From positions 1,325,350 to 1,389,349 of the forward strand of contig FO203512.1 of the NCBI GenBank assembly GCA_000967895.1: a DNA stretch of 64,000 nt, read 5' to 3'. The notes under the pieces were generated by a model. That model was not told the DNA's origin and made no database searches. It saw nothing but the letters and a program-made list of their open reading frames with translations. The DNA is from Oleispira antarctica RB-8 (lineage in GTDB: Bacteria > Pseudomonadota > Gammaproteobacteria > Pseudomonadales > Oceanobacteraceae). This document shows, piece after piece, positions 8,509-18,384 of this stretch. Made by a program: the position numbers and the translations under genes. Each line of letters opens with the position of its first letter. The stretch's first letter is position 1.

Positions 8509-10707
8509 ATGGCCACGTTAGATCGCGGACAAATATTTCAACAGATTCGAGGGAATTTCATTACCCTAATTACGGGTAATCTCGGCATTCCTATTATGCT
8601 GTTGATTTTGCTTGGCATGATGACTCTGCCATTACCGCCTTTTTTATTAGATACCTTTTTTACGTTCAATATTGCCATCTCCATTGTCGTTCTGCTTATT
8701 TGTGTATACGCCAAGAAACCGTTAGATTTTGGCGTCTTTCCCAGTATTTTATTGATTGCTACCTTATTACGTTTGGCCCTAAACGTTGCTTCTACGCGTG
8801 TCGTATTATTGGAAGGTCATAAGGGAGGTGATTCTGCCGGTAAAGTGATCGAAGCATTCGGTGAAGTATTAATTGGCGGTAACTATGCCGTGGGTCTGGT
8901 TGTTTTCGCTATTTTAATGATCATCAACTTTGTCGTGGTAACTAAGGGTGCTGGCCGCGTAGCGGAAGTAAGTGCTCGCTTTACCTTGGATGCAATGCCA
9001 GGAAAGCAGATGGCAATTGATGCGGATTTAAACGCGGGCTTAATGGACGCTGATCAAGCCAAAGCTCGACGCGCCGAGATTGCCGCCGAAGCTGAATTTT
9101 ATGGTTCGATGGACGGTGCAAGTAAATTTGTTAAAGGTGATGCGATTGCGGGGATCTTGATCTTAGTGATCAACGTGGTCGGCGGCTTCGCGATAGGCAT
9201 GGGTCAGCATGATTTATTGTTTGCTGATGCTGTGCAGAAATACACCATTCTTGCCATTGGTGATGGTTTGGTCGCACAGATTCCTTCGTTATTATTATCA
9301 ACCGCTACGGCGATTATGGTGACTCGAAACAGCGATGCAAAAGATGTTGGTGAACAAATCATTGGTCAAATTTTTGCTTCTCCTCGTGCTCTTGCTATTA
9401 CCGCCGTCGTTTTATTCTGCATGGGGATTATCCCCGACATGCCTCATCTTGTTTTTCTATTTGCCGCATTTTTAGCGGGCGCTGGTGCGTATTTTATTCA
9501 TTGGCGTAGTGAAGGCGGTGTTTTTGTTGATGGCAAACCTGTCATGGGCAAAAATGCAGAAGCGGCTCAAAGCAGTCGCTCGTCAAGTAAGACGGTATCT
9601 AATGCCGGTGCGCCACCTTTACCGGGAGAAGCGTTACCTGAGCATGAAGTAAAAGAGTTAGGTTGGGATGATGTTGAGGCGGTTGATCGGGTTGGCTTAG
9701 AAGTGGGCTATCGTTTAATTCCTCTGGTTGATAAAAACCAGGGTGGTCAGTTGCTGGCGCGTATTAAAGGCGTACGTAAAAAGCTGTCGCAAGACATTGG
9801 TTTTCTAATGCCATCTGTTCATATTCGCGACAATCTCGATCTAATGCCAAGTCAGTACCGCATAACTTTAATGGGGGTGACGTTAGCCGAAGCCGAAATT
9901 TATCCTGAGCGCGATATGGCCATTAATCCAGGTCAAGTCTTTGGCAAGCTAGAAGGTATTGAAACTCTGGATCCCGCATTTGGCTTAGAAGCTATGTGGA
10001 TTGAAAGTACACAAAAAGATAAAGCGCAAACGTTAGGCTATACCGTCGTGGATGCCAGCACAGTGGTTGCGACGCATCTTAATCAGTTATTGCATAAACA
10101 TTCTCATGAGCTGATAGGCCATGAAGATGTGCAAAAAATGCTCGATATTCTGCAAGAATCATCCCCTAAGCTGGCCGAAGAGCTTGTACCCAATACCGTA
10201 TCAATTAGTCAATTGTTGTCTGTATTGCAAACCTTGCTGCGTGAAGATGTGCCCGTGCGTGATATGCGTACCATAGCCGAGTCTTTGGCGAACATGTCGC
10301 CGCGTAGTCAAGAAATTGCCGCTCTAACCGGCGCTGCTCGTGCTGGTTTAGCTCGTCTAATTATCCAGAACATCTTTGGTACCGCGGATGAGCTGAATGT
10401 TATGACGTTAGATCCTGCTTTGGAACAGTTGTTGCTTAAGACAGTACAACAGAGTGCACAACAGACGGGAAATATGGATACGTTAGTAATTGAGCCGAGT
10501 ATGGCCGACGCCATTCAGCGTTCATTAATGAACGCAACGCAAGAGCAAGAGAATGCCGGTCGTGCTGCTGTATTGGTAGTATCCAGTCAATTACGTCCCG
10601 TTCTTTCTCGCTTTGTGCGCAATACGATTGAGCATTTAAGTGTGCTGTCGTATCAAGAAATTCCAGATAATAAAACCATCACGATCGTCGCAACGGTGGG
10701 AGCTTAG
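8509..10707 (+). CDS. flhA: Flagellar export gate protein FlhA
   Basis: The large export-gate subunit: about eight N-terminal membrane helices, the FHIPEP signature region (RVAEVSARFTLDAMPGKQM, about residues 151-170), then a cytoplasmic domain that docks chaperone-substrate complexes. An acidic/serine-rich linker at about 345-375 (AAQSSRSSSKT) is longer than in enteric FlhA, giving 732 residues. It is followed after 3 bp by flhF. Confidence 0.96.
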   Translation: MATLDRGQIFQQIRGNFITLITGNLGIPIMLLILLGMMTLPLPPFLLDTFFTFNIAISIVVLLICVYAKKPLDFGVFPSILLIATLLRLALNVASTRVVLLEGHKGGDSAGKVIEAFGEVLIGGNYAVGLVVFAILMIINFVVVTKGAGRVAEVSARFTLDAMPGKQMAIDADLNAGLMDADQAKARRAEIAAEAEFYGSMDGASKFVKGDAIAGILILVINVVGGFAIGMGQHDLLFADAVQKYTILAIGDGLVAQIPSLLLSTATAIMVTRNSDAKDVGEQIIGQIFASPRALAITAVVLFCMGIIPDMPHLVFLFAAFLAGAGAYFIHWRSEGGVFVDGKPVMGKNAEAAQSSRSSSKTVSNAGAPPLPGEALPEHEVKELGWDDVEAVDRVGLEVGYRLIPLVDKNQGGQLLARIKGVRKKLSQDIGFLMPSVHIRDNLDLMPSQYRITLMGVTLAEAEIYPERDMAINPGQVFGKLEGIETLDPAFGLEAMWIESTQKDKAQTLGYTVVDASTVVATHLNQLLHKHSHELIGHEDVQKMLDILQESSPKLAEELVPNTVSISQLLSVLQTLLREDVPVRDMRTIAESLANMSPRSQEIAALTGAARAGLARLIIQNIFGTADELNVMTLDPALEQLLLKTVQQSAQQTGNMDTLVIEPSMADAIQRSLMNATQEQENAGRAAVLVVSSQLRPVLSRFVRNTIEHLSVLSYQEIPDNKTITIVATVGA

Positions 10708-10710
10708 TCA

Positions 10711-12069
10711 ATGAAAGCAAAACGTTTCACCGCTAAAAATATGCAGCAAGCCTTGCGTATGGTCTCTGATGAGTTAGGACCGGATGCCGTTATACTGTCG
10801 AATAAACGCGTCGGTAAAGGGGTCGAGGTGATTGCCGCCCTTGATTACCAAGAGATGGCGAACGAGCAGCAACAGCAAGAAATTGATCGCCAGTTAGCCT
10901 TGCAGCAGGAATTAGAGCAGGCAAAACAGTCGACGGGTAAAATTCGTCAAGAGCAGCCTGTATTTGATCAATCAAATGTCTCGACAACCGCCGCGTTAAA
11001 AGAAGCTTTACAGGGTATTAAAGAGGGCACTATTGCGCAGTCAGCGGCTCTTGATGCTGTAATGCTCAGTGAAGAAGACCTTCAACAGTCAATCAGTGAA
11101 AAAGCGGCGACGATGAGTCGTGATGAAGCTACGCCATTTTTAAACCAAGTGACGGCGGAATTAAAAGATTTAAAAAACTGGCTGGTTAGCCAGCAAGGTA
11201 ATGCTTGGAACCCTACTCGTCCTCTTAGTTGGCAGCAGGCACAAATTTGGCAGCGTTGCCAAGATTTAGGCATTGATCCCTCTTGGGCTGATAAGTTGGT
11301 GAGTGCTTTACCCGAAGATGACGACGATATAGAAAAAGGCTGGGCTCAGTGCTTAAAATACATCGCTGAAGATTTACCTTTAGCTGATAATAATATGCTG
11401 CAAACCGGTGGTTGTTTTGCATTTGTTGGCCCAACAGGGGCGGGCAAGTCAACGACTATTGGTAAGCTTGCCGCACAATATGTGATTAACCATGGAAGTG
11501 ACAACATCGCCTTGATCACTATGGATAATTATCGCATTGCTGCGCACGATCAATTAAAAGCCTTTGCCCGCATCATGGAAATTCCTTTATTGGTGCTCGA
11601 ACCTAACGGTGATTTATCGGCTATGCTTGATCAGTTGAGTGATAAGAAATTTATTTTGATTGATACCGCAGGTTTAGCCATACAAGATCCACATTTTTCT
11701 GTGCAATTGTCTATGCTTAAAGGGGCGGGAAATAGGGTGAAGACTTTATTGGCCTTACCCCTTACGAGTCAGGCTCGTTGTTTACAAGAGAATTATGAAC
11801 ACTTTAAACCCGCGGGAATTGATGGCTGTATTTTTACTAAATTGGATGAGTGTTTTAGTTTGGGGCAAGCGATGAGTATTGCTTCGGTCACGCGCTTACC
11901 CATTCACATGGTAACGGACGGCCCTCATATTCCAGATGATATACATTTTCCTAATGCACAGAAAATGGTGCGTCTCGCCGAACAAATGGCACGCATGGCT
12001 CAAGCCCGTTGGCAAACATCAGAAGTGAGTTCGGCAATGAATAATAATTTTATGCAGCACGGAGTGTAG
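10711..12069 (+). CDS. flhF: Signal-recognition-particle-type GTPase FlhF
   Basis: FlhF places the polar flagellum. The conserved N-terminus (MKAKRFTAKNMQQALRMV) is followed by a glutamine-rich, poorly conserved B domain. The NG GTPase domain has its P-loop FVGPTGAGKST at about residues 238-248, DTAG further on, and a TKLDE-type base-recognition motif. At 452 residues it fits the family. It is tightly linked to fleN, its antagonist in flagellar number control, 2 bp downstream. Confidence 0.95.
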   Translation: MKAKRFTAKNMQQALRMVSDELGPDAVILSNKRVGKGVEVIAALDYQEMANEQQQQEIDRQLALQQELEQAKQSTGKIRQEQPVFDQSNVSTTAALKEALQGIKEGTIAQSAALDAVMLSEEDLQQSISEKAATMSRDEATPFLNQVTAELKDLKNWLVSQQGNAWNPTRPLSWQQAQIWQRCQDLGIDPSWADKLVSALPEDDDDIEKGWAQCLKYIAEDLPLADNNMLQTGGCFAFVGPTGAGKSTTIGKLAAQYVINHGSDNIALITMDNYRIAAHDQLKAFARIMEIPLLVLEPNGDLSAMLDQLSDKKFILIDTAGLAIQDPHFSVQLSMLKGAGNRVKTLLALPLTSQARCLQENYEHFKPAGIDGCIFTKLDECFSLGQAMSIASVTRLPIHMVTDGPHIPDDIHFPNAQKMVRLAEQMARMAQARWQTSEVSSAMNNNFMQHGV

Positions 12070-12071
12070 GC

Positions 12072-12893
12072 ATGGCTAAACACCCAGTACAAGTAATTGC
12101 AGTCGCTGGTGGTAAAGGCGGAGTAGGTAAAAGTAATGTGACTGTGAACCTTGCGTGTGCACTGTCAGAATTAGGCCGTCGCGTTGTGATTCTCGATGCG
12201 GATTTAGGTTTGGGAAATATCGATGTATTGCTAGGTATTACTGCCAATAAAACCATTGAAAATGTTTTGCGCGGTGAGTGTACTTTACGAGAAGTAATGG
12301 TGCCTGGCCCCGGCAAAGTCAGAATTGTTCCGGCAACATCGGGGGCGCAGCACTTATCGATGCTAACGACGCAAGAACATGCTGGCCTTATTCAAGCCTT
12401 TAGTGATATCGGTGATGATCTTGATATATTGTTAATTGATACGGCGGCGGGAATTTCCGATGCGGTCATGAGTTTTGCTCGGGCTGCGCAAGAAGTTTTG
12501 ATTGTTGTGACTGATGAGCCTACGTCTATTACTGATGCGTACGCACAAATTAAATTACTCAATCGCGATTATGGCGTTTTTCGTTTTCGTGTTATTGCTA
12601 ATATGATTCGTACTCCACAAGATGGTCACGCTTTGTTTGCTAAATTGATCAAGGTGACCGATCGCTTTTTGGATGTTGCGATGCAGTATGTTGGTTCTGT
12701 ACCTCAGGATGACGCAGTGCGTAGAGCAGTGCAGCGTCAAAAGGCCGTTGTTGAAGCTTATCCTAGATCAAAAGCAGCGACTGCATTTCGTGGTTTGGCG
12801 AAAAAAGTTGATGCTTGGCCACTGGCCTCAACACCCCGAGGACATCTTGAATTCTTTGTTGAGAATCTTGTCCAAGCAGGAGCCCATGGGTAG
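12072..12893 (+). CDS. fleN: Flagellar number regulator FleN/FlhG (MinD-like ATPase)
   Basis: A MinD/ParA-family ATPase with the deviant Walker A GGKGGVGKSN at residues 13-22 and the DADLGLGNIDVLLG stretch. FleN binds the master regulator FleQ and limits flagella to one pole and usually one copy. A short 'reset' tail with conserved aromatic and basic residues ends the protein. It follows flhF by 2 bp and precedes fliA. Confidence 0.94.
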   Translation: MAKHPVQVIAVAGGKGGVGKSNVTVNLACALSELGRRVVILDADLGLGNIDVLLGITANKTIENVLRGECTLREVMVPGPGKVRIVPATSGAQHLSMLTTQEHAGLIQAFSDIGDDLDILLIDTAAGISDAVMSFARAAQEVLIVVTDEPTSITDAYAQIKLLNRDYGVFRFRVIANMIRTPQDGHALFAKLIKVTDRFLDVAMQYVGSVPQDDAVRRAVQRQKAVVEAYPRSKAATAFRGLAKKVDAWPLASTPRGHLEFFVENLVQAGAHG

Positions 12894-12901
12894 TACCTGT
12901 C

Positions 12902-13624
12902 ATGAATGGATGTGCTATGTACGATGAAGTTAGCAGCCCAAATTTTGATGAGTTAGTTCGCGATCACGCTTTATTAGTGAAACGCATCGCTCATCACTTA
13001 AGGGGACGATTACCGGATAGTGTACAGCTGGATGACCTTATTCAGGCTGGCATGATTGGGCTAATTGAAGCCGCGCGAAAGTACGATGGAGCGAAAGGCG
13101 CAAGCTTTGAAACCTATGCGGGCATTCGAATTCGCGGATCTATGTTGGATGAAATTCGCCGAGGGGATTGGGCGCCACGTTCTGTTCATAGAAATTCTCG
13201 TCGTATCAGTGAAGCGATTAAAGAAGTTGAATTAGCGAAAGGCCGAGATGCTGAAGATCATGAAGTAGCCGATCATTTAGAGATGAGTGTGGATGAATAC
13301 CATACTCACTTAAAAGATTCTGCAGGCTGTCGTTTGTTCAGTTTTGAAGATGTTATGGAAAAAGGAGAGCAAGGCCAGGAGCAATTGGTCGGAGCAAGTC
13401 CTAATCCATTTTTAGGTATTGAGCGTGATGCCTTTAAGGCCTCCTTGGCCGATGCGATTAAAGCATTGCCTGAGCGAGAGCAATTGGTATTGGCTTTATA
13501 TTATGACGAAGAATTAAACCTTAAAGAAATTGGTGCTGTATTGGGCATTAGTGAGTCTCGAGTGAGCCAAATTCATAGTCAGGCGGCATTGAGACTACGT
13601 TCACGACTGACGGAATGGTCTTAG
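12902..13624 (+). CDS. fliA: Flagellar sigma factor FliA (sigma-28)
   Basis: It has sigma-70 family regions 2 (DLIQAGMIGLIEAARKYD), 3 and 4 (LPEREQLVLALYYDEELNLKEIG with the ESRVSQIHSQA recognition helix). It directs transcription of late flagellar and chemotaxis genes. The start at 12902 is uncertain: no strong ribosome-binding site is visible, and the ATG at 12917 (MYDEVSS) aligns well with the start of related FliA proteins. Confidence 0.94.
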   Translation: MNGCAMYDEVSSPNFDELVRDHALLVKRIAHHLRGRLPDSVQLDDLIQAGMIGLIEAARKYDGAKGASFETYAGIRIRGSMLDEIRRGDWAPRSVHRNSRRISEAIKEVELAKGRDAEDHEVADHLEMSVDEYHTHLKDSAGCRLFSFEDVMEKGEQGQEQLVGASPNPFLGIERDAFKASLADAIKALPEREQLVLALYYDEELNLKEIGAVLGISESRVSQIHSQAALRLRSRLTEWS

Positions 13625-13635
13625 TCAGTCCGTCA
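13608..13635 (+). repeat. Inverted repeat TGACGGA/TCCGTCA over the fliA stop codon
   Basis: Perfect 7-bp arms at 13608-13614 and 13629-13635 span the end of fliA. No immediate T-run follows, so it may be an mRNA 3' stabiliser rather than a terminator. Confidence 0.4.
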
Positions 13636-13668
13636 TTCTTAAGGCTTCTTTTATTTAATTAATACACA

Positions 13669-13715
13669 CGCATTGATCAATCTGTAATCAATGCGCACCC
13701 ATTTCTTAATTTTTT
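13669..13715 (+). terminator. Probable terminator after fliA
   Basis: Perfect 9-bp inverted repeat CGCATTGAT / ATCAATGCG (13669-13677 and 13687-13695) with a 9-base loop. A T-rich stretch (CTTAATTTTTTCT) begins several bases later. It would separate the export/fleN/fliA unit from the chemotaxis genes. The distance to the T-run is larger than ideal. Confidence 0.5.
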
Positions 13716-13827
13716 CTAACCCATTGTAATTTCTATTTATTTTCTTTCTGGCTAATGCTCTATCACAGTCTACACTTCTATTTAGGAGTTATTAGAACTT
13801 ATGTGAAGCTGGCATTCGGAGGTCGCT

Positions 13828-14214
13828 TTGGACAAAAATATGAAGATTCTCGTTGTTGATGATTTTTCTACAATGAGACGGATTGTAAAGAATTTGCTGC
13901 GTGATTTGGGATTTACCAATACACAAGAAGCAGATGATGGATTAACGGCCCTGCCAATGTTGCAGTCGGGTGACTTTGATTTTCTGGTCACTGATTGGAA
14001 TATGCCAGGAATGACGGGGCTCGATTTATTAAAGCATGTGCGTGCTGATGATAAATTAAAAACGTTACCGGTATTGATGGTCACTGCAGAAGCAAAACGC
14101 GATCAAATTGTCGCGGCTGCTCAAGCAGGGGTGAATGGCTATGTAGTTAAGCCTTTTACGGCGGCTGTTTTAAAAGAAAAAATTGATAAAATCTTTGAGC
14201 GTGTCGAAGGTTGA
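13828..14214 (+). CDS. cheY: Chemotaxis response regulator CheY
   Basis: A single receiver domain of 128 residues with acid pocket DD at 11-12, phospho-acceptor D56 (in VTDWNMPG), and K107 (YVVKPF). Phosphorylated CheY binds FliM (gene at 3341) to reverse the motor. The start is TTG at 13828, chosen because CGGAGG is 5 bases upstream; the ATG at 13840 would be too far from it. The region 13700-13820 shows no sigma-28 consensus I could accept. Confidence 0.96.
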   Translation: MDKNMKILVVDDFSTMRRIVKNLLRDLGFTNTQEADDGLTALPMLQSGDFDFLVTDWNMPGMTGLDLLKHVRADDKLKTLPVLMVTAEAKRDQIVAAAQAGVNGYVVKPFTAAVLKEKIDKIFERVEG

Positions 14215-14229
14215 TAACAAGGAATTGGC

Positions 14230-15012
14230 ATGGCTGAGCTGCATATGGATTCTCAAGCGCCATCCTTTCAGCAAGAGATTAAAGAGCTTGCTGAAGACTT
14301 GTTGAGAAAGATCGAAGATGGCGATCTTGGAAAAGTTGTTGGCGTTGTCAACAGCATCAACGAAGTGCGTGATCGAACTTTATACGATGAGATAGGAAAA
14401 TTAACCCGTGGTTTACATGAAGCGATAAAAAATATCACAACCGGCGATGAGTTAAGTGAAGACTCAGGTATGGGACAAGCTTCTGATAAATTATCGTACG
14501 TCATTAAAATGACAGATAAAGCCGCTAATAAAACCATGGATTTAGTTGAAGAGGGAATGCCTCTCAATTCTGAAATCTTAGATGGTGCTGCTGATTTGCA
14601 CGAGCAGTGGCAAAAGTTTTTGCGTAAAGAACTTAAACCCAATGAATTTCGTGATTTAACGAAAAGCATAGATTCATATTTATTACAGACTCAGATTAAT
14701 TCGAAAAAAATATCATCAAATTTGTCTGGTATTTTAATGGCACAAGATTTTCAAGATCTCACTGGCCAAGTAATTAATCGTGTAACTAAGTTAGTTACTG
14801 AAGTAGAGACACGTTTAGTGGATCTAGTAGCTATGGCGGGTGAGGTTGATCGCATTACGGGTATTACCCATGCGGAACCGAGCCAAAATGATATCCCACA
14901 AGAAGATAGTAAGAAGATTGCACCAGAAGGGCCGCAAATCGATACCAGTTTAGAAGGTGTGGTTGACGGTCAGGATGATGTTGATGATTTACTATCCAGT
15001 CTTGGTTTTTAA
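14230..15012 (+). CDS. cheZ: CheY-P phosphatase CheZ
   Basis: A mostly helical 260-residue protein. The long helical hairpin carries the active-site region LMAQDFQDLTGQVI (the Gln acts in dephosphorylation). The C-terminal DVDDLLSSLGF is the usual CheY-binding peptide. AAGGA precedes the ATG. It lies between cheY and cheA, as in Pseudomonas and Vibrio. Confidence 0.95.
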   Translation: MAELHMDSQAPSFQQEIKELAEDLLRKIEDGDLGKVVGVVNSINEVRDRTLYDEIGKLTRGLHEAIKNITTGDELSEDSGMGQASDKLSYVIKMTDKAANKTMDLVEEGMPLNSEILDGAADLHEQWQKFLRKELKPNEFRDLTKSIDSYLLQTQINSKKISSNLSGILMAQDFQDLTGQVINRVTKLVTEVETRLVDLVAMAGEVDRITGITHAEPSQNDIPQEDSKKIAPEGPQIDTSLEGVVDGQDDVDDLLSSLGF

Positions 15013-15023
15013 GGAGCTACTGG

Positions 15024-17252
15024 ATGAGTTTCGATGCCGATGAAGAAATCCTCCAAGACTTTTTAGTTGAAGCTGGAGAAATCCTAGAGCTACTTTCAGA
15101 GCAACTTGTTGATCTTGAACAGCGCCCCGATGATTATGATTTGCTCAATGCTATTTTCCGTGGATTCCATACCGTTAAAGGCGGAGCGGGTTTCTTACAG
15201 TTAAATGCATTAGTCGATTGCTGCCATGAAGCTGAGAATGTTTTTGATATTCTTCGTAATGGTCAGCGGACTGTAACCTCCGATTTAATGGATGTGATTT
15301 TACAAGCATTGGATACCGTTAACGAAATGTTCAGCGCTGTGCGTAGTAATCAAGCGCCAGAGCCTGCAACGCCAGAATTATTAGCAGCATTACATAGTTT
15401 GGCTAAACCAGAAGTTAATGATGCTCCTGCACCAGAGGCCGTTGTAGCAGACGTCGCAGCGGTTGTAGAAACGGCTGTAGAGCCTGGGGCAAGTTCTGAA
15501 GAATCAGAAGATATTACCGATGATGAATTCGAGCAGCTATTAGATGCACTTGATAATGATGCTAAAACAGCCGCTTCGAGCGCTCCTGCAGCAGTCGATG
15601 GCCTTGGGCTGGATGATGATGACTTATTTGTTGATGTCAGTAATGAGCCTGTGGCAGAAGCTTCCAGTGATGAAATAACAGAGGACGAATTTGAAGCGCT
15701 ATTAGATCAAATACATGGCGCAGGTAAAGCTGCTGCACCAGCAGACAATGCTTCCTCGAATGCTACTGCAAGCAGTGATGTCGCGGCAGCACCCGCCGCA
15801 TCAGGATCTGATGATTTAATTACGGATTCGGAATTTGAAGATTTATTAGATCGTTTACACGGAAAAGGGCAGAACCCTGCGACGGCAGATAATACGAGCG
15901 CAGAGGTTGTAAAGCCCGAAGAAACTAAAGTAGATACGCCTAAAGAAGAAGTAACGAAAGTAGACGTTGCAAAACCTGAAGCTAAAAAGCCTGAAGTTGT
16001 TCAGGCTAAAGTGGCTCAAGCACCCGTAGCAAAGCCAGCTGCGAAGCCACCGGAGTCGTCAGCTCCAGTCGCAGAGACTACGGTTCGAGTCGATACTAAA
16101 CGATTAGACGACATTATGAATATGGTCGGTGAATTGGTATTAGTACGTAATCGCTTGGTGCGCTTAGGGTTAGATATTAATGATGAGGCGATGTCTAAAG
16201 CGGTATCCAACCTTGATGTTGTGACTGCAGATTTGCAGTCATCGGTTATGAAAACGCGTATGCAACCGATTAAGAAAGTATTTGGTCGCTTTCCTCGAGT
16301 TGTTCGTGATTTAGCGCGCTCCTTGAAAAAAGAAATTAATTTAGAGCTTCGAGGTGAAGATACCGACTTAGATAAAAACTTGGTTGAAGCATTAGCCGAT
16401 CCTCTAGTTCACTTGGTGCGTAATGCGGTTGATCACGGGGTTGAGTTACCGGATGCGCGTGAAGCAGCAGGTAAACCTCGTGTCGGTGTTGTTGTCTTAG
16501 CAGCCGAACAAGAGGGTGATCATATTTTGCTTTCTATCGAAGATGATGGCGGCGGTATGGACCCGAATGTTTTAAGAGGAATAGCTGTCAAAAAAGGCGT
16601 AATGGATCAGGATGCTGCAGATCGTTTAACCGATAATGAATGCTATAACCTAATCTTTGCCCCTGGATTTTCTACTAAAGATGTCATCTCTGATGTATCT
16701 GGACGTGGTGTGGGCATGGATGTGGTGAAAACAAAAATCACTCAATTAAATGGTACGTTAAACATTGACTCAACTCTTGGTAAAGGTACGCGTATTGAGA
16801 TCAAAGTACCTTTAACGTTAGCGATTATGCCAACCTTAATGGTGATGTTAAAAGATCAAGCTTTCGCGTTTCCTTTAGTGAGTGTTAATGAGATTTTTCA
16901 CTTAGATCTTTCACAAACGAATGTGGTTGATGGACAGGAAGTGATTGTTGTTCGTGATAAACCGATTCCTTTATTTCACTTGAAACGCTGGTTGGTGAAA
17001 GGAGAGGCTGATGCTAAGGCTGATGAAAGTTCTCATGTACTGGTAGTTTCTATTGGTAATCAGCGAGCAGGCTTTGTTGTTGATCAATTGATTGGTCAAG
17101 AAGAGGTGGTGATTAAACCCCTTGGTGCGATGTTGCACGGTACTGCTGGTATGGCAGGTGCAACGATTACCGGTGATGGCCGTATTGCTTTAATTCTGGA
17201 CGTACCCAGTATGCTACAACATTATGCAGGACGGCAGCTCACTGCCGCATAA
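15024..17252 (+). CDS. cheA: Chemotaxis histidine kinase CheA
   Basis: Domains in order: P1 Hpt with phospho-His 49 (FRGFHTVKGGAGF); a long acidic, Ala/Pro-rich linker in place of a clear P2; P3 dimerisation (TKRLDDIMNMVGELV, about 358); P4 kinase with N-box LVHLVRNAVDHG and glycine boxes DDGGGMD and GRGVGMDVV; and the P5 CheW-like domain. The linker carries three copies of an I-T-[DE]-x-E-F-E-x-L-L-D motif starting at residues 164, 218 and 266. It phosphorylates CheY and CheB encoded on either side. Confidence 0.96.
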   Translation: MSFDADEEILQDFLVEAGEILELLSEQLVDLEQRPDDYDLLNAIFRGFHTVKGGAGFLQLNALVDCCHEAENVFDILRNGQRTVTSDLMDVILQALDTVNEMFSAVRSNQAPEPATPELLAALHSLAKPEVNDAPAPEAVVADVAAVVETAVEPGASSEESEDITDDEFEQLLDALDNDAKTAASSAPAAVDGLGLDDDDLFVDVSNEPVAEASSDEITEDEFEALLDQIHGAGKAAAPADNASSNATASSDVAAAPAASGSDDLITDSEFEDLLDRLHGKGQNPATADNTSAEVVKPEETKVDTPKEEVTKVDVAKPEAKKPEVVQAKVAQAPVAKPAAKPPESSAPVAETTVRVDTKRLDDIMNMVGELVLVRNRLVRLGLDINDEAMSKAVSNLDVVTADLQSSVMKTRMQPIKKVFGRFPRVVRDLARSLKKEINLELRGEDTDLDKNLVEALADPLVHLVRNAVDHGVELPDAREAAGKPRVGVVVLAAEQEGDHILLSIEDDGGGMDPNVLRGIAVKKGVMDQDAADRLTDNECYNLIFAPGFSTKDVISDVSGRGVGMDVVKTKITQLNGTLNIDSTLGKGTRIEIKVPLTLAIMPTLMVMLKDQAFAFPLVSVNEIFHLDLSQTNVVDGQEVIVVRDKPIPLFHLKRWLVKGEADAKADESSHVLVVSIGNQRAGFVVDQLIGQEEVVIKPLGAMLHGTAGMAGATITGDGRIALILDVPSMLQHYAGRQLTAA

Positions 17253-17268
17253 AGGGTGATTTCATATC

Positions 17269-18384
17269 GTGGCTCTTCCAAAACTTAAGGTATTAGTGGT
17301 TGATGATTCTGGATTTTTTCAACGCCGCGTTACTGAGATAATTAATGCCGATGCTCGTTTAGAAGTCATTGCGACTGCGAGTAATGGCCGTGAAGGTGTC
17401 GAAAAGGCTTTAGCATTAAAGCCTGATGTCATTACCATGGATTATGAGATGCCGGTTATGGATGGCGTTACTGCGGTTCGTAATATTATGAACCAATGTC
17501 CGACTCCTGTACTGATGTTTTCTTCTCTAACCTATGAAGGTGCTCGTATTACTCTTGATGCGCTGGAGGCGGGGGCGATTGATTTTTTATCGAAACAATT
17601 TGATGCCATTGCAGCTTCTGAAGCACAATTGCATAAAACATTAACTGATAAAATATGTGAAGTAGCGGCAGCGGGTAAGAAAGCAGGCGTGAGAAAATCT
17701 TTTTCTACCCCAATACCTAATTCAACGTCTATCTCTAATAACACAGTCGCGAGTAATGCTGCATTGGTAAGACCACAGGTTATGCGCAGTGCGACGCCTG
17801 CAAGTAAATCATTACGTCATGTCGAAGTGGTCATTATCGGAACGTCCACGGGTGGACCAGCAGCTCTGCAAACTATTTTTAAACAAATTCCAGCCTCTTT
17901 TGCAAAACCCATTGTGATTGTTCAGCACATGCCTGGTTCTTTTACCAAAGCCTTCGCTGAGAGGTTGAATAAATTAAGCCCTTTGACCGTAAGCGAAGCG
18001 AAGCAAGGTGATAAGTTGAAGCCTGGCCATGTGTATGTTGCTCCTGGCGGCATGCAACTGATGGTTGATAGTCGTAACGGTGGCTGTATTCACATTCATG
18101 AAAGTGATGATCGAATAAGTTATCGTCCCAGTGTTGATATCGCATTAGCGTCTGCGGCAAAACATTTTGGCCGTAAAGCGTTGGCAGTCATTCTTACCGG
18201 AATGGGTTCTGATGGTAAGGAGGGAGCACATTTACTAAAACAAGCGGGTGGTACAATTTGGGCACAAGATGAAGCCAGTTGTGTCATTTATGGAATGCCG
18301 ATGGCGGTGGCTAAAGCGGGCCTTGTTGAGAAAATTATTCCACTTGATGCGATAGGCCCTATGATTTTTGATGAGGCAGGCTAA
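17269..18384 (+). CDS. cheB: Chemoreceptor methylesterase CheB
   Basis: An N-terminal receiver (phospho-acceptor D58 in ITMDYEMP), a variable Ser/Asn-rich linker, then the CheB esterase/deamidase domain. The catalytic residues are Ser in GTSTGGP (about 191-197), His in QHMPGSFT and Asp in GMGSDG. It demethylates receptors to reset adaptation. The start is GTG at 17269 with AAAGGG upstream. Its TAA overlaps the motC ATG (TAATG). Confidence 0.95.
   Translation: MALPKLKVLVVDDSGFFQRRVTEIINADARLEVIATASNGREGVEKALALKPDVITMDYEMPVMDGVTAVRNIMNQCPTPVLMFSSLTYEGARITLDALEAGAIDFLSKQFDAIAASEAQLHKTLTDKICEVAAAGKKAGVRKSFSTPIPNSTSISNNTVASNAALVRPQVMRSATPASKSLRHVEVVIIGTSTGGPAALQTIFKQIPASFAKPIVIVQHMPGSFTKAFAERLNKLSPLTVSEAKQGDKLKPGHVYVAPGGMQLMVDSRNGGCIHIHESDDRISYRPSVDIALASAAKHFGRKALAVILTGMGSDGKEGAHLLKQAGGTIWAQDEASCVIYGMPMAVAKAGLVEKIIPLDAIGPMIFDEAG

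Noticed and set aside
13700-13828. Sigma-28 promoter before cheY
   Set aside because: No TAAA-N15-GCCGATAA-like arrangement could be found; the promoter of cheY remains unassigned.
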